Part shown: piece after piece, positions 23,401 through 35,479 of the stretch | Position numbering within the stretch: position 1 is the stretch's first letter | Layout: each line of letters starts with the position of its first letter | Source: Ipomoea triloba | Lineage: Eukaryota; Streptophyta; Magnoliopsida; Solanales; Convolvulaceae | Direction: 5' to 3' | NCBI RefSeq assembly: GCF_003576645.1 | Contig: NC_044916.1 | Span: forward strand, 640,568-704,567 | Length of the DNA: 64,000 nt | Translations under genes and position numbers: made by a program | Notes under the pieces: model-generated | Databases searched by the model: none | Told to the model about the DNA's origin: nothing | What the model saw: only the letters and a program-made list of their open reading frames with translations

Positions 23401-23439
<39 letters not shown>

Positions 23440-24189
23440 ATGAGTTCGGGTACGAGATGCTTTAAGGTGCGGTCATGCGGTTAGAGCTGAGTTGTTGATC
23501 AAATTAAACCTAGATCAATAGCTGAACAGCTCAAATATAATCAATGAAAAAAATGCGTGTCTGGAAGAAAGAAGCATAAGCTAAAAATGACGCACTTTAA
23601 GTGATAGAAACACGCACCTTAAGTGTTAAAATGACGCACTTTAAGTATGTTAAAATGATGCATTTTAAGTATTAACATTGCGCACCTTCAATTTACAACA
23701 ATGTCGCACCTTAAGTGATACAAAGATGCACTTTAAGTGTTAAAATGACACACCTTAATTTTGTTCTTGAGGGTCTAAGCTAGGGGTCTAGCTGACCCCT
23801 TAGTTCAAAAGTTTTGTTCTTGATGGCGTGAGCTAGGGGTCTGGCAGACCCCTCACTCAGGCCCCTTAGTTCAAAAGGGAGATGGGTGGCAGGCAAAGAG
23901 TGCTCGTTACCCTCTATTGCCTTCTTCTTGAGGTATTGGGTGACGAGTCACCCTAGCCCGATAGTTATGTGGATAGGTCTGTTCCAGTTTTGAAGAAGAA
24001 ACGTAACACATCTTAAGTACAAACCCACGTACCTTAAGTTTGACCAATACAAAAAATGATCAGATTGCCACCGTTTTTTTTAATGTTGTTAATTCATAAC
24101 GTTGATTTTGACAAGATCAATGACTCTCCTCTCACCGCACAACCGCATCTGAGCAATCCAACTCCACGAGAATCAATTTCTATACATAC

Positions 24190-24231
<42 letters not shown>
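23401..24231. repeat. unit 1-specific insertion with GCAC(C/T)TTAAGTG repeats
   Basis: Flanked by TA microsatellites (23403-23438 and 24202-24231) and missing in unit 2 (join near 52396-52411). At 23588-23760 it carries about eight 22-24 bp repeats of the form GACGCACTTTAAGTGTTAAA. It looks like a non-coding DNA element that landed in a TA tract. No clear terminal repeats were seen. Confidence 0.5.
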
Positions 24232-24233
<2 letters not shown>

Positions 24234-24239
24234 TTTGCT

Positions 24240-24900
24240 TCTTTATTTTAATCAATACAAAACTAAATTTTAACTTTTCATACGTACCAAAGTTTATACA
24301 ATGTGGCGTAATTAATCACACATTGCAACCATTGTTAAAAAAAAAAAAAAAACAAACAAACAAACAAATAAACAAATGCGCACAAGCATAAGCAGCTCAG
24401 TTGGTCATAGAGATTAAGTTTAAGAAGAAAAATTAGGAATGGAGTTTTACTAACGATAGTGTAAAAACAACCTTGAGAAAGTATGTATGAACATATATTA
24501 CATTGTAACAGAGTCTCAATAGTATTAAAAAAAAAAATAGGAAGGAAGAACGAAAATAAATACGCATGAAATGATTAATCCCAAAAGATACAATGAGCTC
24601 CGTAATTATTGCAATACTTGTGAAGCTCATCATGTTGAACATCTCCTGTGTACTCTTTTGTCACTTCAGGAAAAAGACACCAAAAAATTAAAAAGTTCTT
24701 TGGATCATCATTAGCTTTGTCACTTTGTGGAATGAGCTCCGTAATGATTGCAATATTTGAGAAGAGCTCCAAATTAAGATGTTCATAGCTGACCGACTAA
24801 AATCAAAAAGTTCAATAAATCGCTGAAATTTGTAACCTTAAGATAATCAAAGTAATAGGCTCACCAACTTGACTAAGTTATCTAAATCAAACATTAACTA
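24240..24900. other. intergenic, shared with unit 2
   Basis: Aligns with 52411-52890 and 53780-53940. No gene seen. The phrase ATGAGCTCCGTAAT(T/G)ATTGCAA occurs twice, near 24594 and 24731. Confidence 0.5.
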
Positions 24901-24908
24901 AAAGAGGG

Positions 24909-26033
<1,125 letters not shown>

Positions 26034-26038
26034 CTATA

Positions 26039-26482
26039 TGATAGGGCTAAAATCCGGTCTCCGTATCCCGATCTCTCTCTCTGAAAAAGGACTCAGCCTG
26101 GCCCTTAGATTCTATTCCCGGTCTGACGAGCCTTGTACAAAACACTCCGGGTCGCCGCGGCAACCCGGGCGGGATTCGAAGTGGAGGTCTCATATCCACC
26201 TATCATAAGCGCATTGGACCGATAGCGTGACCGGTGCATGTCTGCCACGTGTCCTGCATGCAGCCCGACCGGAATAGGCCTGGCCATATCCGCTATAAAA
26301 GGCACATTTAATGTAGAGAGAAAGGGCTTTTGGCTGGGACCTCTGGAATAGCAGCTAAAGAGACCGGGAGCCGCTGACCCACTGTCACGGAGCTCGGTCA
26401 CACTTAGAGTATTTTTTCCTGTACTCTACCATATATTAATACGAATATTATCTTCCGTATTATTCCGTATTATTCCGTATCA
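26039..26482 (+). repeat. 5' LTR of the gypsy element
   Basis: 444 bp. It holds a TATA box (TATAAAAG at 26294-26301) and ends with three ATTCCGTAT-like repeats before TCA. Confidence 0.95.
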
Positions 26483-26485
26483 TTT

Positions 26486-26503
26486 TGGCGCCGTCCGTGG
26501 GGA
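26486..26503 (+). promoter_or_regulatory. primer-binding site
   Basis: TGGCGCCGTCCGTGGGGA starts three bases after the LTR. Its first nine bases match the complement of the plant tRNA-Asp 3' end (..ACGGCGCCA), and later bases match partly. Confidence 0.7.
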
Positions 26504-26551
26504 CCGAAGTAACAAGCCGAGTCCCGTTCTACCTAACTTCAATCTCCAAGC

Positions 26552-29500
26552 ATGTACCCATATATGGATTATTTTGCCGCTGCGGATCCAGAGCTGGAGG
26601 TACCTCCCGACCTACGTTCCCGCCTTAGCTCTAGAGACGACCCGAGCAATACCACTAGTCCGCCGGCGGCTGATCCTGTCAACATGATTCACCCTCCCCA
26701 AGCATTCCCTATACCGGTCGGACCGATACCGTACCAATACCCACCATACCCGCTTGATCCGACCGCTCATTGGTGGACCACTTCCCCTCGTTTCTATCCG
26801 ACGCCTTACGCCCCTCCTTTCCCGTTCCAGCCGGCACCGCCCACTCAGCTGCACACTCAGCCGCCGGTCCCTCATCCGGATACTACGACGATCGAGGCTG
26901 CAGCCACCCACTCGCCCGCTAGGAGGGCGCAGTCTGAAAGGCGACCGATCTCCTCTAGATTACGAGAACCGACATCGGCGCGTCGACCTGCTCTGTCGCG
27001 TTTGGGCACCTCAGGTTCCAAGCCACCTCCAGCCCAAGAAGAGCCGCCGAGAGTCAGTGTTTTAGACCGAATCGACCCGCCGATGGAGAGAGGGCGTCGA
27101 CCATTACATGTCCCGACCGCGACCGAAGCTGATTCAAGCGAAGCAAGTTCTTCGGATTCCCGTCACCATAGACGCCGTCAACCGACCCGTCCGCCTGGTC
27201 TTTCGCGTGGAATGCTCGATCAAGTCCGAGCGGAGTTCAACAGATGGAAGCGTGAGGAAGGAACTGACCGACCCACCGGCCGATCTAGCAACCTGCTCCG
27301 AACGCCCTTTACGCACAAGCTCATGAGTGAGCCATATCCGATAGACCTGCGCGTTCCTGGAGACAAAGAGTACGCTGGCAGGTCGGACCCCGAACAGCAT
27401 GTCAACCTCTACTATGGTAACATGCTCATGATGGGGGTATCCGAGGCCGTCATGTGTAGGGCGTTCTACTCCACGCTCACCGGGAGAGCTGCAGAGTGGT
27501 TCCGCACCCTAGAACCAGAGTCCATCTCGAATTTCCGAGACCTGGCCCAGAGGTTTGTCGATCGTTTCGCCATGGCCAAGACCGTGAAGAAACATTTCTC
27601 TCATTTGGAAAACGCCAAACAGTTAGACGGGGAGCCGCTCTCTGTCTTTATCGAGCGATGGAATAAGGAAATGTCGGAAATAGAACCCGTAGATGACGTA
27701 ACTGCCACCAACTTGTTGTTGAACTCGCTAAGAGCGGGAAACCTGTACCAGGACCTAATACTCCGGCCGCCGACCTGCTACGAAGACGCTGTGCGCAGAG
27801 TAGTGGCTTACGCTACGGCCACGGAGGCGAACTCAACTAAGAGGTTGATGGAGACCGGGGGGTCGAGGAGGGATCAGAGCCAGCGAGACCGACGCCCGAA
27901 CAATCTGCGACAGAAAGATCGCGATGGAAACCCGATTTACACCCCGCTGAACAGACCGGTTGCGGAGGTCCTGCAGTTCGCCCAAAGTTGTCATCTGATC
28001 CAGTTGCCCGCCCCGGCGAGAGATGGACCGGATAAGGAGAAGTACTGTGCGTATCACCGCAATCGGGGACATGACACCGAAGAGTGTCATGTGCTTAAAG
28101 GTCTGATCGAAGACCTGCTACAAACCGGGGAATTGGCCCAGTTCGCCGAAAAGAGGAAGAAGAACCGGCGTGGATGGAGGAAAGATTTCAAAAAAGATAA
28201 GGACAAGAAAGATAAAGACCCCGACCTCGATAGGGAACCTCCGGCAGCCGCTCGAAAACAAGTTATTCATGTGATATTCGGAGGACCGGAAGGTGGCGAC
28301 ACTGCTGAAAACCGGCGTAACTGGGCTCGAGATCTACACGTGGCCCTAGTCGAGTCAAATCCGGAGAAAAGGGTGAAAGTGGAGCCTATCGTGTTCACCG
28401 ATCGTGACTTGCCGAGCAGCCCCAACTGCACGACCGAAGCATTGGTGGTAACCATAGACATCAACGGCGTCGACGTACAGAGAATCATGGTGGATACGGG
28501 GTCGAGTGTGAATGTTATGTACCTAGACGTCTTCCGAAAGCTTCAGTTAGATCGGTCCCAGTTAATGCCTGTCAAGACACCGCTCTCGGGTTTTACAGGA
28601 GCAATGGTCCATCCGGAAGGAGTCATCCGACTGCCCGTAGAGGTCGGGACCGTCCCGAGAGTGCTCCAGGTGACCATGGAGTTCGTCGTCGTTGACTTGG
28701 CGTGCGTTCATAACGCCATCTTAGGCAGGCCGGGGATATCGCAGCTCGGCGCGATAATATCAATGCCGCACCTATGTATGAAATTCCAGACTCCGGAAGG
28801 TGTAGGCACGGTTAGAGGAGACCCTCAATCGGCGAGGCGATGCTATGTCCGGGCTGTACAGAAACAAGATACCAGCACGTCTTGGGTGAACGCTATCAGT
28901 AAGAAGGGAGACGCCCGAGTCGAACGTCCCGAACCGTCGGAAGAAGTCGAGTTGGTACCGCTATCGGACTCTCATCCGGAACGTACTGTGAAGATTGGCT
29001 CGGCCTTATCGCCAGAATTACGGACCGCAATCATCGCTGTCCTTCGGGAATACGCCGACATCCTGGCCTGGGGACCGGAAGATATGCCTGGTATCGACCG
29101 CCAGACAATATGCCATAGGTTAGCCGTACGCCCTGGCTCCCGACCGGTCAAGCAGAAGCAGAGACACCTGGCGTCCGACCGACGAGAGTTCGTTCGCTCC
29201 GAAACGAAATCTTTGATAGCGGCCGGACACATACGGGAGGTCCACTACCCCGAGTGGTTAGCAAACGTAGTTCTCGTCCCTAAGCCCCCAGCCTGGAGGA
29301 TGTGCGTGGATTATACGGACCTCAACAAGGCGTGCCCGCTAGACCCGTTCCCTTTCCCGAGTATCCACCAGATGGTCGACGAGACCGCAGGCGCAGAGCT
29401 CTTAAGTTTTATGGACGCTTTCAAGGGCTATCACCAGGTGATGATGGCCGAAGAGGACGAAGCCAAGACAGCATTCATTACTCCAGACGGTCTATACTGC

Positions 29501-32155
29501 TACCGAGTTATGCCATTCGGTCTCCGCAATGCCGGTGCAACTTACCAGAGAATGGTGAACACCTTGTTCGGAGAGCTGATCGGTAAAACGATGGAGGCCT
29601 ACATCGATGACATGCTGGTAAAAAGTAAAGATAAGTATGACCACGCGTCCGACCTGAGACAGAGCTTTGAGATCATGAGATATAACCGGCTGAGACTCAA
29701 CCCGGCCAAATGTACTTTCGCAGTGCAGACCGGGAAGTTTCTCGGGTTTATGATGACAAGGAGAGGAATCGAGCCGAACCCCGCGAAAGTGAAGGCGATA
29801 ATCGACATGAGGCCGCCGGCCACGGTTAGAGAAGTTCAACAGCTAACTGGTCGACTGGCCGCCCTGAGCCGCTTCCTCTCAAAACTTGCTGAGCGGGCAC
29901 ACCCTTTCTTCCAGACACTAAAGAAGACATCCGCCTTCATGTGGACTGATGAGTGTCAACGGGCTTTCGAAAGTTTGAAAGAGTACTTGGCCTCACCGAT
30001 AGTGTTGTCCAGGCCGGAACCTGGTGAAGAGTTGCAGATTTATCTCTCCGCATCGGACCGCGCTATCAGCGCAGTGCTCTGCCGAACCGACCCTGAAGGG
30101 GTGCAACGCCCGGTTTATTACATCAGCCACGCTCTCCAGGGCCCTGAACTACGGTATACCCGGCTGGAGAAGGTCGTATTCGCGTTGTACACAACCGCGA
30201 AGAAGTTAACGCCATACTTCCAAGGCCGGGTGATCAGGGTGCTCACCGATCAACCGATAGGGGCCATACTCCGGACGACCACTTCCTCCGGTCGGTTAAT
30301 TAAGTGGGCAATGATGTTGACCCAGTTCGCAATCGAATACACGCCGAGACCGGCCATCAAAGGACAAGCCGTAGCAGATTTCGTCGTAGAATGTTCAGCA
30401 CGTGACAGCACCACCCCGGCGACCTCCGACGATGCCCCGGTGGAATGGGAAATTGCAACAGATGGGTCAAGCTGCAAGCAGGGCGCCGGCGCTGGTATAG
30501 TTCTTACCAGCCCGGAGGGCTTCAAAGTTTACTACGCCCTGTCGCTTGCTTTCTCACCGACCAACAATGAAGCGGAGTACGAGGCCTTCATAGCTGGCCT
30601 GCGACGCGCCCGTTCTCTGGGGGCTCGGCATGTGAGGATCCGGACTGACTCAGCCCTAGTCGTCGGACAGGTCACCGGCGCTTTCGAAACAAAAGGGGAA
30701 CGGTTAGCCCGGTACCGCGACTACGCTTTATCCGTTATGGGATCATTTGACGCTTGCAGAGCCGAGCACATTCCACGGGCCGAGAATGCGGATGCGGACA
30801 TGTTATCCCGACTATCGCACGAGGCTCCGGAATATATATCGAAGGTCGCCCGGGTGGAAGAGCTGCAGACTGCTTGCGTGGATGCGCTTCCCGTGATACC
30901 GGTCAATACAGAAACGGATGATTGGATCACCGACCTCCGTTCATATTTAGAGACCGGGACCCTACCAGAGAATGAGCAGAGAGCCAGGAAAGTAAAGCTG
31001 CGAGCTCCTCGTTTCCAGATAGTCGACAATCGCCTTTACCGGCGGTCTTATGGAGGGCCGCTGATGAGATGTCTAACCCGCTTTGAGGCCAAACTCGTGA
31101 TGGCCGAGCTGCATTCCGGACTTTGCTCTGCCCATCAGGGGGGCCGGGCCTTGGCAAGAAGAATAATGCTGATCGGCTACTATTGGCCATCGATCCAATT
31201 AGACTGTGAGGCACTAGCAAAGTCGTGTGAACCCTGTCAACTTTACGCTCGAGTCCCAGGCAGGCCGGCCACCTTTTATCACCCGGTCAGTTCTGCAATA
31301 CCATTCGCCAAATGGGGAGTAGACATCTTGGGACCTTTCCCGCAGTTGACCGGTCGACGCCGCTTCATAATCGTTGCTGTGGACTACTTTTCGAAATGGG
31401 TAGAGGCCGAACCACTAGCGACGATTACATCTCAGCAGTGCGCTCGGTTTATATGGCGAAACGTGATCTCCCGCTTTGGAGTTCCAGTCCAGTTGGTGAC
31501 CGACAACGGAAGACAGTTCGAGAGCGAGTATTTCCAAAATTTCTTAGCAACGGTGGGCACCAGGTCGCTCCGTTCTTCCGTAGCATATCCTCAAGGGAAC
31601 GGTCAAGTAGAGAATGCGAACCGAACCATCCTGGAAGGACTGAAAAAGAAGTTGCACTCGGCCGGACGAAGCTGGGCAGACGAGCTCCCGTACATCTTGT
31701 GGTCGTACCGGACTACGCCTCGAGAGGCCACGAAAGAAACGCCTTTCGCACTAGTTTATGGCGCCGAAGCCCGCCTGCCAGTGGAAGCGTGGATACCGAC
31801 CTCTAGAGAGCGGAGCTATGATGAGAACGGCAATGACTCCTTAATAATCACCGGGTTGGATTCTGTGGAAGAGAGGAGAGAGGTCGCAGCCCGGAGGGTC
31901 GAAGAATATCAAAAGAAATTGAAAGCGTACCGCGACCCTAAAGTGCGCCCCCGCTACTTTCAAGTAGGGGATTACGTGCTGAGAGAGAGACAGGCCAGCA
32001 AACCGCTAGAGAACGGGAAATTGGCCCAGAGCTGGGAAGGTCCCTACGTCGTTTCGGCCGTAGTGAGACCGGGGACCTACCGGCTCGAAACCACCACTGG
32101 CAAACCGGTCGACCGCATTTGGAATTCCCAGCATTTGGTCCATTTTTATCAGTAG
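26552..32155 (+). CDS. Gag-Pol polyprotein with dual RNase H
   Basis: One uninterrupted 1867-aa frame. A Pro-rich N-terminus (about 1-110) is followed by the Gag capsid-like domain (about 260-430), a zinc-finger-like CAYHRNRGHDTEECH (about 497-512), and the aspartic protease with VDTGSS (Asp about 648). The reverse transcriptase (about 880-1060) has FMDAFKGYHQVM and YIDD at 1017-1020. A first, degenerate RNase H (about 1150-1260) reads YLSASDRAISAVL in place of the usual TDAS. A second, intact RNase H starts at ATDGSS (Asp about 1304). Integrase has HHCC zinc residues (about 1521-1562) and a catalytic D-D-35-E triad (about 1591, 1651, 1687), followed by a C-terminal SH3-like tail (NGKLAQSWEGPY). 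It looks fully active. Gag and Pol share one frame with no visible frameshift site, so excess Gag must be produced by another route. Confidence 0.96.
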   Translation: MYPYMDYFAAADPELEVPPDLRSRLSSRDDPSNTTSPPAADPVNMIHPPQAFPIPVGPIPYQYPPYPLDPTAHWWTTSPRFYPTPYAPPFPFQPAPPTQLHTQPPVPHPDTTTIEAAATHSPARRAQSERRPISSRLREPTSARRPALSRLGTSGSKPPPAQEEPPRVSVLDRIDPPMERGRRPLHVPTATEADSSEASSSDSRHHRRRQPTRPPGLSRGMLDQVRAEFNRWKREEGTDRPTGRSSNLLRTPFTHKLMSEPYPIDLRVPGDKEYAGRSDPEQHVNLYYGNMLMMGVSEAVMCRAFYSTLTGRAAEWFRTLEPESISNFRDLAQRFVDRFAMAKTVKKHFSHLENAKQLDGEPLSVFIERWNKEMSEIEPVDDVTATNLLLNSLRAGNLYQDLILRPPTCYEDAVRRVVAYATATEANSTKRLMETGGSRRDQSQRDRRPNNLRQKDRDGNPIYTPLNRPVAEVLQFAQSCHLIQLPAPARDGPDKEKYCAYHRNRGHDTEECHVLKGLIEDLLQTGELAQFAEKRKKNRRGWRKDFKKDKDKKDKDPDLDREPPAAARKQVIHVIFGGPEGGDTAENRRNWARDLHVALVESNPEKRVKVEPIVFTDRDLPSSPNCTTEALVVTIDINGVDVQRIMVDTGSSVNVMYLDVFRKLQLDRSQLMPVKTPLSGFTGAMVHPEGVIRLPVEVGTVPRVLQVTMEFVVVDLACVHNAILGRPGISQLGAIISMPHLCMKFQTPEGVGTVRGDPQSARRCYVRAVQKQDTSTSWVNAISKKGDARVERPEPSEEVELVPLSDSHPERTVKIGSALSPELRTAIIAVLREYADILAWGPEDMPGIDRQTICHRLAVRPGSRPVKQKQRHLASDRREFVRSETKSLIAAGHIREVHYPEWLANVVLVPKPPAWRMCVDYTDLNKACPLDPFPFPSIHQMVDETAGAELLSFMDAFKGYHQVMMAEEDEAKTAFITPDGLYCYRVMPFGLRNAGATYQRMVNTLFGELIGKTMEAYIDDMLVKSKDKYDHASDLRQSFEIMRYNRLRLNPAKCTFAVQTGKFLGFMMTRRGIEPNPAKVKAIIDMRPPATVREVQQLTGRLAALSRFLSKLAERAHPFFQTLKKTSAFMWTDECQRAFESLKEYLASPIVLSRPEPGEELQIYLSASDRAISAVLCRTDPEGVQRPVYYISHALQGPELRYTRLEKVVFALYTTAKKLTPYFQGRVIRVLTDQPIGAILRTTTSSGRLIKWAMMLTQFAIEYTPRPAIKGQAVADFVVECSARDSTTPATSDDAPVEWEIATDGSSCKQGAGAGIVLTSPEGFKVYYALSLAFSPTNNEAEYEAFIAGLRRARSLGARHVRIRTDSALVVGQVTGAFETKGERLARYRDYALSVMGSFDACRAEHIPRAENADADMLSRLSHEAPEYISKVARVEELQTACVDALPVIPVNTETDDWITDLRSYLETGTLPENEQRARKVKLRAPRFQIVDNRLYRRSYGGPLMRCLTRFEAKLVMAELHSGLCSAHQGGRALARRIMLIGYYWPSIQLDCEALAKSCEPCQLYARVPGRPATFYHPVSSAIPFAKWGVDILGPFPQLTGRRRFIIVAVDYFSKWVEAEPLATITSQQCARFIWRNVISRFGVPVQLVTDNGRQFESEYFQNFLATVGTRSLRSSVAYPQGNGQVENANRTILEGLKKKLHSAGRSWADELPYILWSYRTTPREATKETPFALVYGAEARLPVEAWIPTSRERSYDENGNDSLIITGLDSVEERREVAARRVEEYQKKLKAYRDPKVRPRYFQVGDYVLRERQASKPLENGKLAQSWEGPYVVSAVVRPGTYRLETTTGKPVDRIWNSQHLVHFYQ

Positions 32156-32262
32156 GTTGTAATAGGTTCGGGAGCCTGCGTGCCCCAATTTACTTTCGCC
32201 CTGCGAGGCTGTTCTGTTTGAAATGTAGTATCGCCCGGTCAAGTCGATTTTTCCTGTTAAAT

Positions 32263-32850
32263 GTGCCCGGTTACCGGTCTTCGGACCTTAATGGTAAGAG
32301 CAAGGTGCTCACCCCGGGAGTAAGGTGCCCGGTTACCGGTCTTTGGACCTTAATGGTGAGAGCAAGGTGCTCACCCCGGGAGTAAGGTGCCCGGTTACCG
32401 GTCTTCGGACCTTAATGGTGAGAGCAAGGTGCTCACCCCGGGAGTAAGGTGCCCGGTTACCGGTCTTCGGACCTTATTGGTGAGAGCAAGGTGCTCACCC
32501 CGGGAGTAAGGTGCCCGGTTACCGGTCTTCGGACCTTAATGGTTAGAGCAAAGTGCTCACCCCGGGAGTAAGGTGCCCGGTTACCGGTCTTTGGACCTTA
32601 ATGGTGAGAGCAAGGTGCTCACCCCGGGAGTAAGGTGCCCGGTTACTGGTCTTCGGACCTTAATGGTGAGAGCAAGATGCTCGCCCCGGGAGTAAGGTGC
32701 CCGGTTACCGGTCTTCGGACCTTAATGGTGAGAGCAAGGTGCTCACCCCGGGAGTAAGGTGCCCGGTTACTGGTCTTCGGACCTTAATGGTGAGAGCAAG
32801 ATGCTCGCCCCGGGAGTAAGGTGCCCGGTTACCGGTCTTCGGACCTTGAT
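32263..32850 (+). repeat. 62-bp tandem array, 9.5 units, in the gypsy element
   Basis: Units start at 32263, 32325, 32387, 32449, 32511, 32573, 32635, 32697, 32759 and 32821 (the last partial). The spacing is exactly 62 bp and only a few bases vary. Each unit contains GTGCCCGGTTACCGGTC, TTCGGACC, and GAGCAAGGTGCTCACC. In RNA, GGUC-UUCG-GACC is a hairpin with the extra-stable UUCG loop, and GAGCA/UGCUC can form a second one. The array lies just after the gag-pol stop and before the antisense gene. Confidence 0.95.
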
Positions 32851-33032
32851 GCGAAAGTAAGTGTTTAAAAGGAGAAAGCAAAAGATGCTACAAGTGAAAG
32901 CGGCTCCAAGGTCGTTAAAAATAAGAGTATCGCCCGACACAACGAGGCCGGGCTCTCGAAACGAGACGACTCAAAAGTCGTCAAAACGAATTAATACCCG
33001 GCACAACGAGGCCGGGCTCCCGCGTTTACTGT

Positions 33033-35247
33033 CTAAGGGCGTTCGGCCGACTGCTCGGCCCCGGGCTCCGTCGCGCCCTCTCCCGCTGGTCCAGCATCGG
33101 GGGCTTCCGCAACCTCCGCCGTTGGTCCAGCGGAAGCGTCGGTGAAAGAGACCGGTAGTACTTGCCCCTCAGAGACGGTTGAGAACGGCGTCGGACCAGG
33201 GTCGGGCACCTCTTCAGGAAGCACGGCCAGAACCCTGTGGAGGTCGTCGTCGTCGATCGAGACTTCTAAGGCAGCTCGAACGTCGTTCTGCATGGCTCGA
33301 CGACCACTGTTGAACGCCCAAGTCCCGAACTCGTACATTAAGTCCTCCCCGACCGGCGTGCGCGAGATGGCCGCAAGAACGGCCTCACCTGTCTCCCGCC
33401 CTCGGCAGATATGCTTAGCCAGGAGGACGGGATCCGTCAAAACCTTCTCGCCGAAATCAGCCCGCTCCAGGATCCTCCTTCCGGTCTCTTCAGCCGTCTT
33501 CAGTTTCCCCTCGAGCTCTTTAATCCGCTGTTCCCTCTTAGCAAGGGACCTTTTGAGCGGGGCCACGTCCCGACGATGGATCTCGTCCCCGTCCTTGGCC
33601 CGGGCATACAGATCGGTGACCGAGTGCGCCATCTGAAAGAGAAAGGTGGTGAGAAGACCGGTAGACGCTAACAAGAACACGATTAATCACTTCGCGATAC
33701 CTGGATGAGGTCGCGAGCGATGCGCTCTCCCACTAGAGCGGTTGACCATCCGCTTGTCTTCTCCGGAGGAGGAGCCGCGGCGCAGATCCTCGTTAGCAGA
33801 GCGGCGGAGGATTCGTCCCCGTGCTTCATGAGCACGTCGATCACGGGGGTCGTGGACCCGGACCCGTCGCGACGGGAACGTTTCACGACCGCGACCTCCT
33901 CGACCTCGGGCACCTCTTTCTCTTTCCCTCGCTTGGCAGCCCGGGCTGCATCCTGCTCGTTATCCAGATCGGCAGGGTGGGTCGCGTCCAAAGGTAGACC
34001 GACGGGCACGGGCGCCTCGCCGGTAAGATCCGCAGGTTTCGAGGGCTCGACCTTCTTAGCCCCCAGACTGATCTTCTTGGCGGGTGCAGGCGGACGAGCT
34101 GATACCGGGAAGCTCCTCATGGCACCTGAAAGTAGAGAAGACAAGACTTAGTATACCGACCTTCGTAAAACCGACCTCAGATCGGTAAGCCTTACAAACC
34201 TCGTGACCTAGCCTCAAGAGGGGGAGGTCTGACGGCAACCGTCACCACCGCCCTCTTAGGCGTGTACTTCTCGGGCAAATCATATCTGGGGGGCTCGAGG
34301 TTTGCTTCCAGGTATTCCTCGGGAGATCGGAAGACCTCATACTCGTATTCCTCGGCGGAAATCTTTATGGCCGCGTCATCTAGAGCCCGGCTTTTCCTAG
34401 GTCGTTTGTGCTCCGTCGCGAACTCTGGCCACTCTCGGTCAACAGGAAGCGGCCACGGGTATCGGACCGACAGGATCCGGTTTTTCCAGCCTCTATTGTT
34501 TTCGGGCAAATGTAAAATTTTGCAGAAGTGCTCACGAGACTGTATGCATAGGACGCCACCCCCGTGCTTGATAGATAGAGGCCGGACCGAGAAGAGGTAC
34601 CGGAAAAGCTCTAGAGTCGCCGGGAGACCGTGGCGGTTACATATTTGTGGGAAGCATGCGAGAGTGCGGTGGGCATTAGGGGCAATTTGCCCGGGCAAAA
34701 CACCATAGTATTTCATGAAACCCAGCAAAAAGGGGTGGAACGGGAAGGTCAACGGGGCCTTGATGGAATCCAAGTGCATCCCGAGCCAGTCCCCATTCGT
34801 TCGGTCGACGATGCTCCCTAACGACCGTTTGGTCTCATAGTTAACAGTCCCGGTTAACAGGGCCCGGACTTCTTCGATCTCCCCGCGAGTGAGAAGACTG
34901 GTGTGTCGCCGCAGGCCGCTGCTGTCTAATCGGATTCTGCTGGCGGCCACTGGAGGCGTAGAATCGACTGGTAGACCGGCGAACCAGTCCCTACCATAGG
35001 CCGTAGGGGGAGGCTTTCCTCGACCTGAGGGCCCTGCTTCCATGGAAAGAGGCTCCATAACAGGCCGAGAGTCTGCTTCGTCATTCTCATCCCTCGGTTG
35101 GTTATGAGCCCGGACCGAGCTCTCGGGTTCTGAGTAAGTGTCTATGGCGTTGAGGTCAGAGTCATAAGTCGAGACCGTGAACGATCCGACTTCGACCGAG
35201 TCACCGTAGCTGTGGTGGGATAGGTTTTGACTATCCGATCCGCTCAT
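33033..35247 (-). CDS. antisense gene of the gypsy element: gypsy-type transposase-like domain plus coiled coil, three exons
   Basis: Minus-strand exons 34200-35247, 33701-34125 and 33033-33632 join in frame with GT/AG introns of 74 and 68 bp, giving about 690 aa. The start is the ATG at 35247. The first exon holds an acidic N-terminus and then a domain (about 140-270; FPFHPFLLGFMKYYGVLPGQ, ARTLACF-like, IQSREHFCKIL) resembling the plant 'putative gypsy-type transposon' family (Pfam Transposase_28). The second exon is Pro/Lys-rich with possible nuclear signals (KRSRR). The third has a Lys/Glu heptad coiled coil (LAKREQRIKELEGKLKTAEE) and an acidic tail. Antisense ORFs at this place are known in Tat/Retand elements, with unknown function. 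No transposase active site is visible, so the family name should not be taken as an activity. Confidence 0.85.
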
Positions 35248-35479
35248 GGCTGTACCTAGCAAGGACAAGGAGGTGTCTTACTAAGGTCAGCCCGGGACTC
35301 GAGATCACCCGAAATCGTAAAACGAATATATCCACGAGTATAAGCAAAGGGAGTTACCTGTCAGAGAAAATTCGAAAACGTGCTGAGGTCGACAACGCTA
35401 AAGATCGGGAAGTATAGGGGGCTCGGGAGGCTCTGAGTTTGTCTCGTTCGTGAAAGCCGAAAACACCGTACGTACCACG

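Noticed and set aside
26105..26401. Identical 98-aa minus-strand ORFs in both LTRs
   Set aside because: They are identical only because the LTRs are identical. No start context or domain.
26612..32119. Many 60-160 aa ORFs in other frames of the gypsy element
   Set aside because: Shadows of the GC-rich Gag-Pol frame with no recognisable domains.
32263..32850. CRISPR-like array
   Set aside because: The 62-bp repeats are contiguous, without unique spacers, and sit in a plant retrotransposon.
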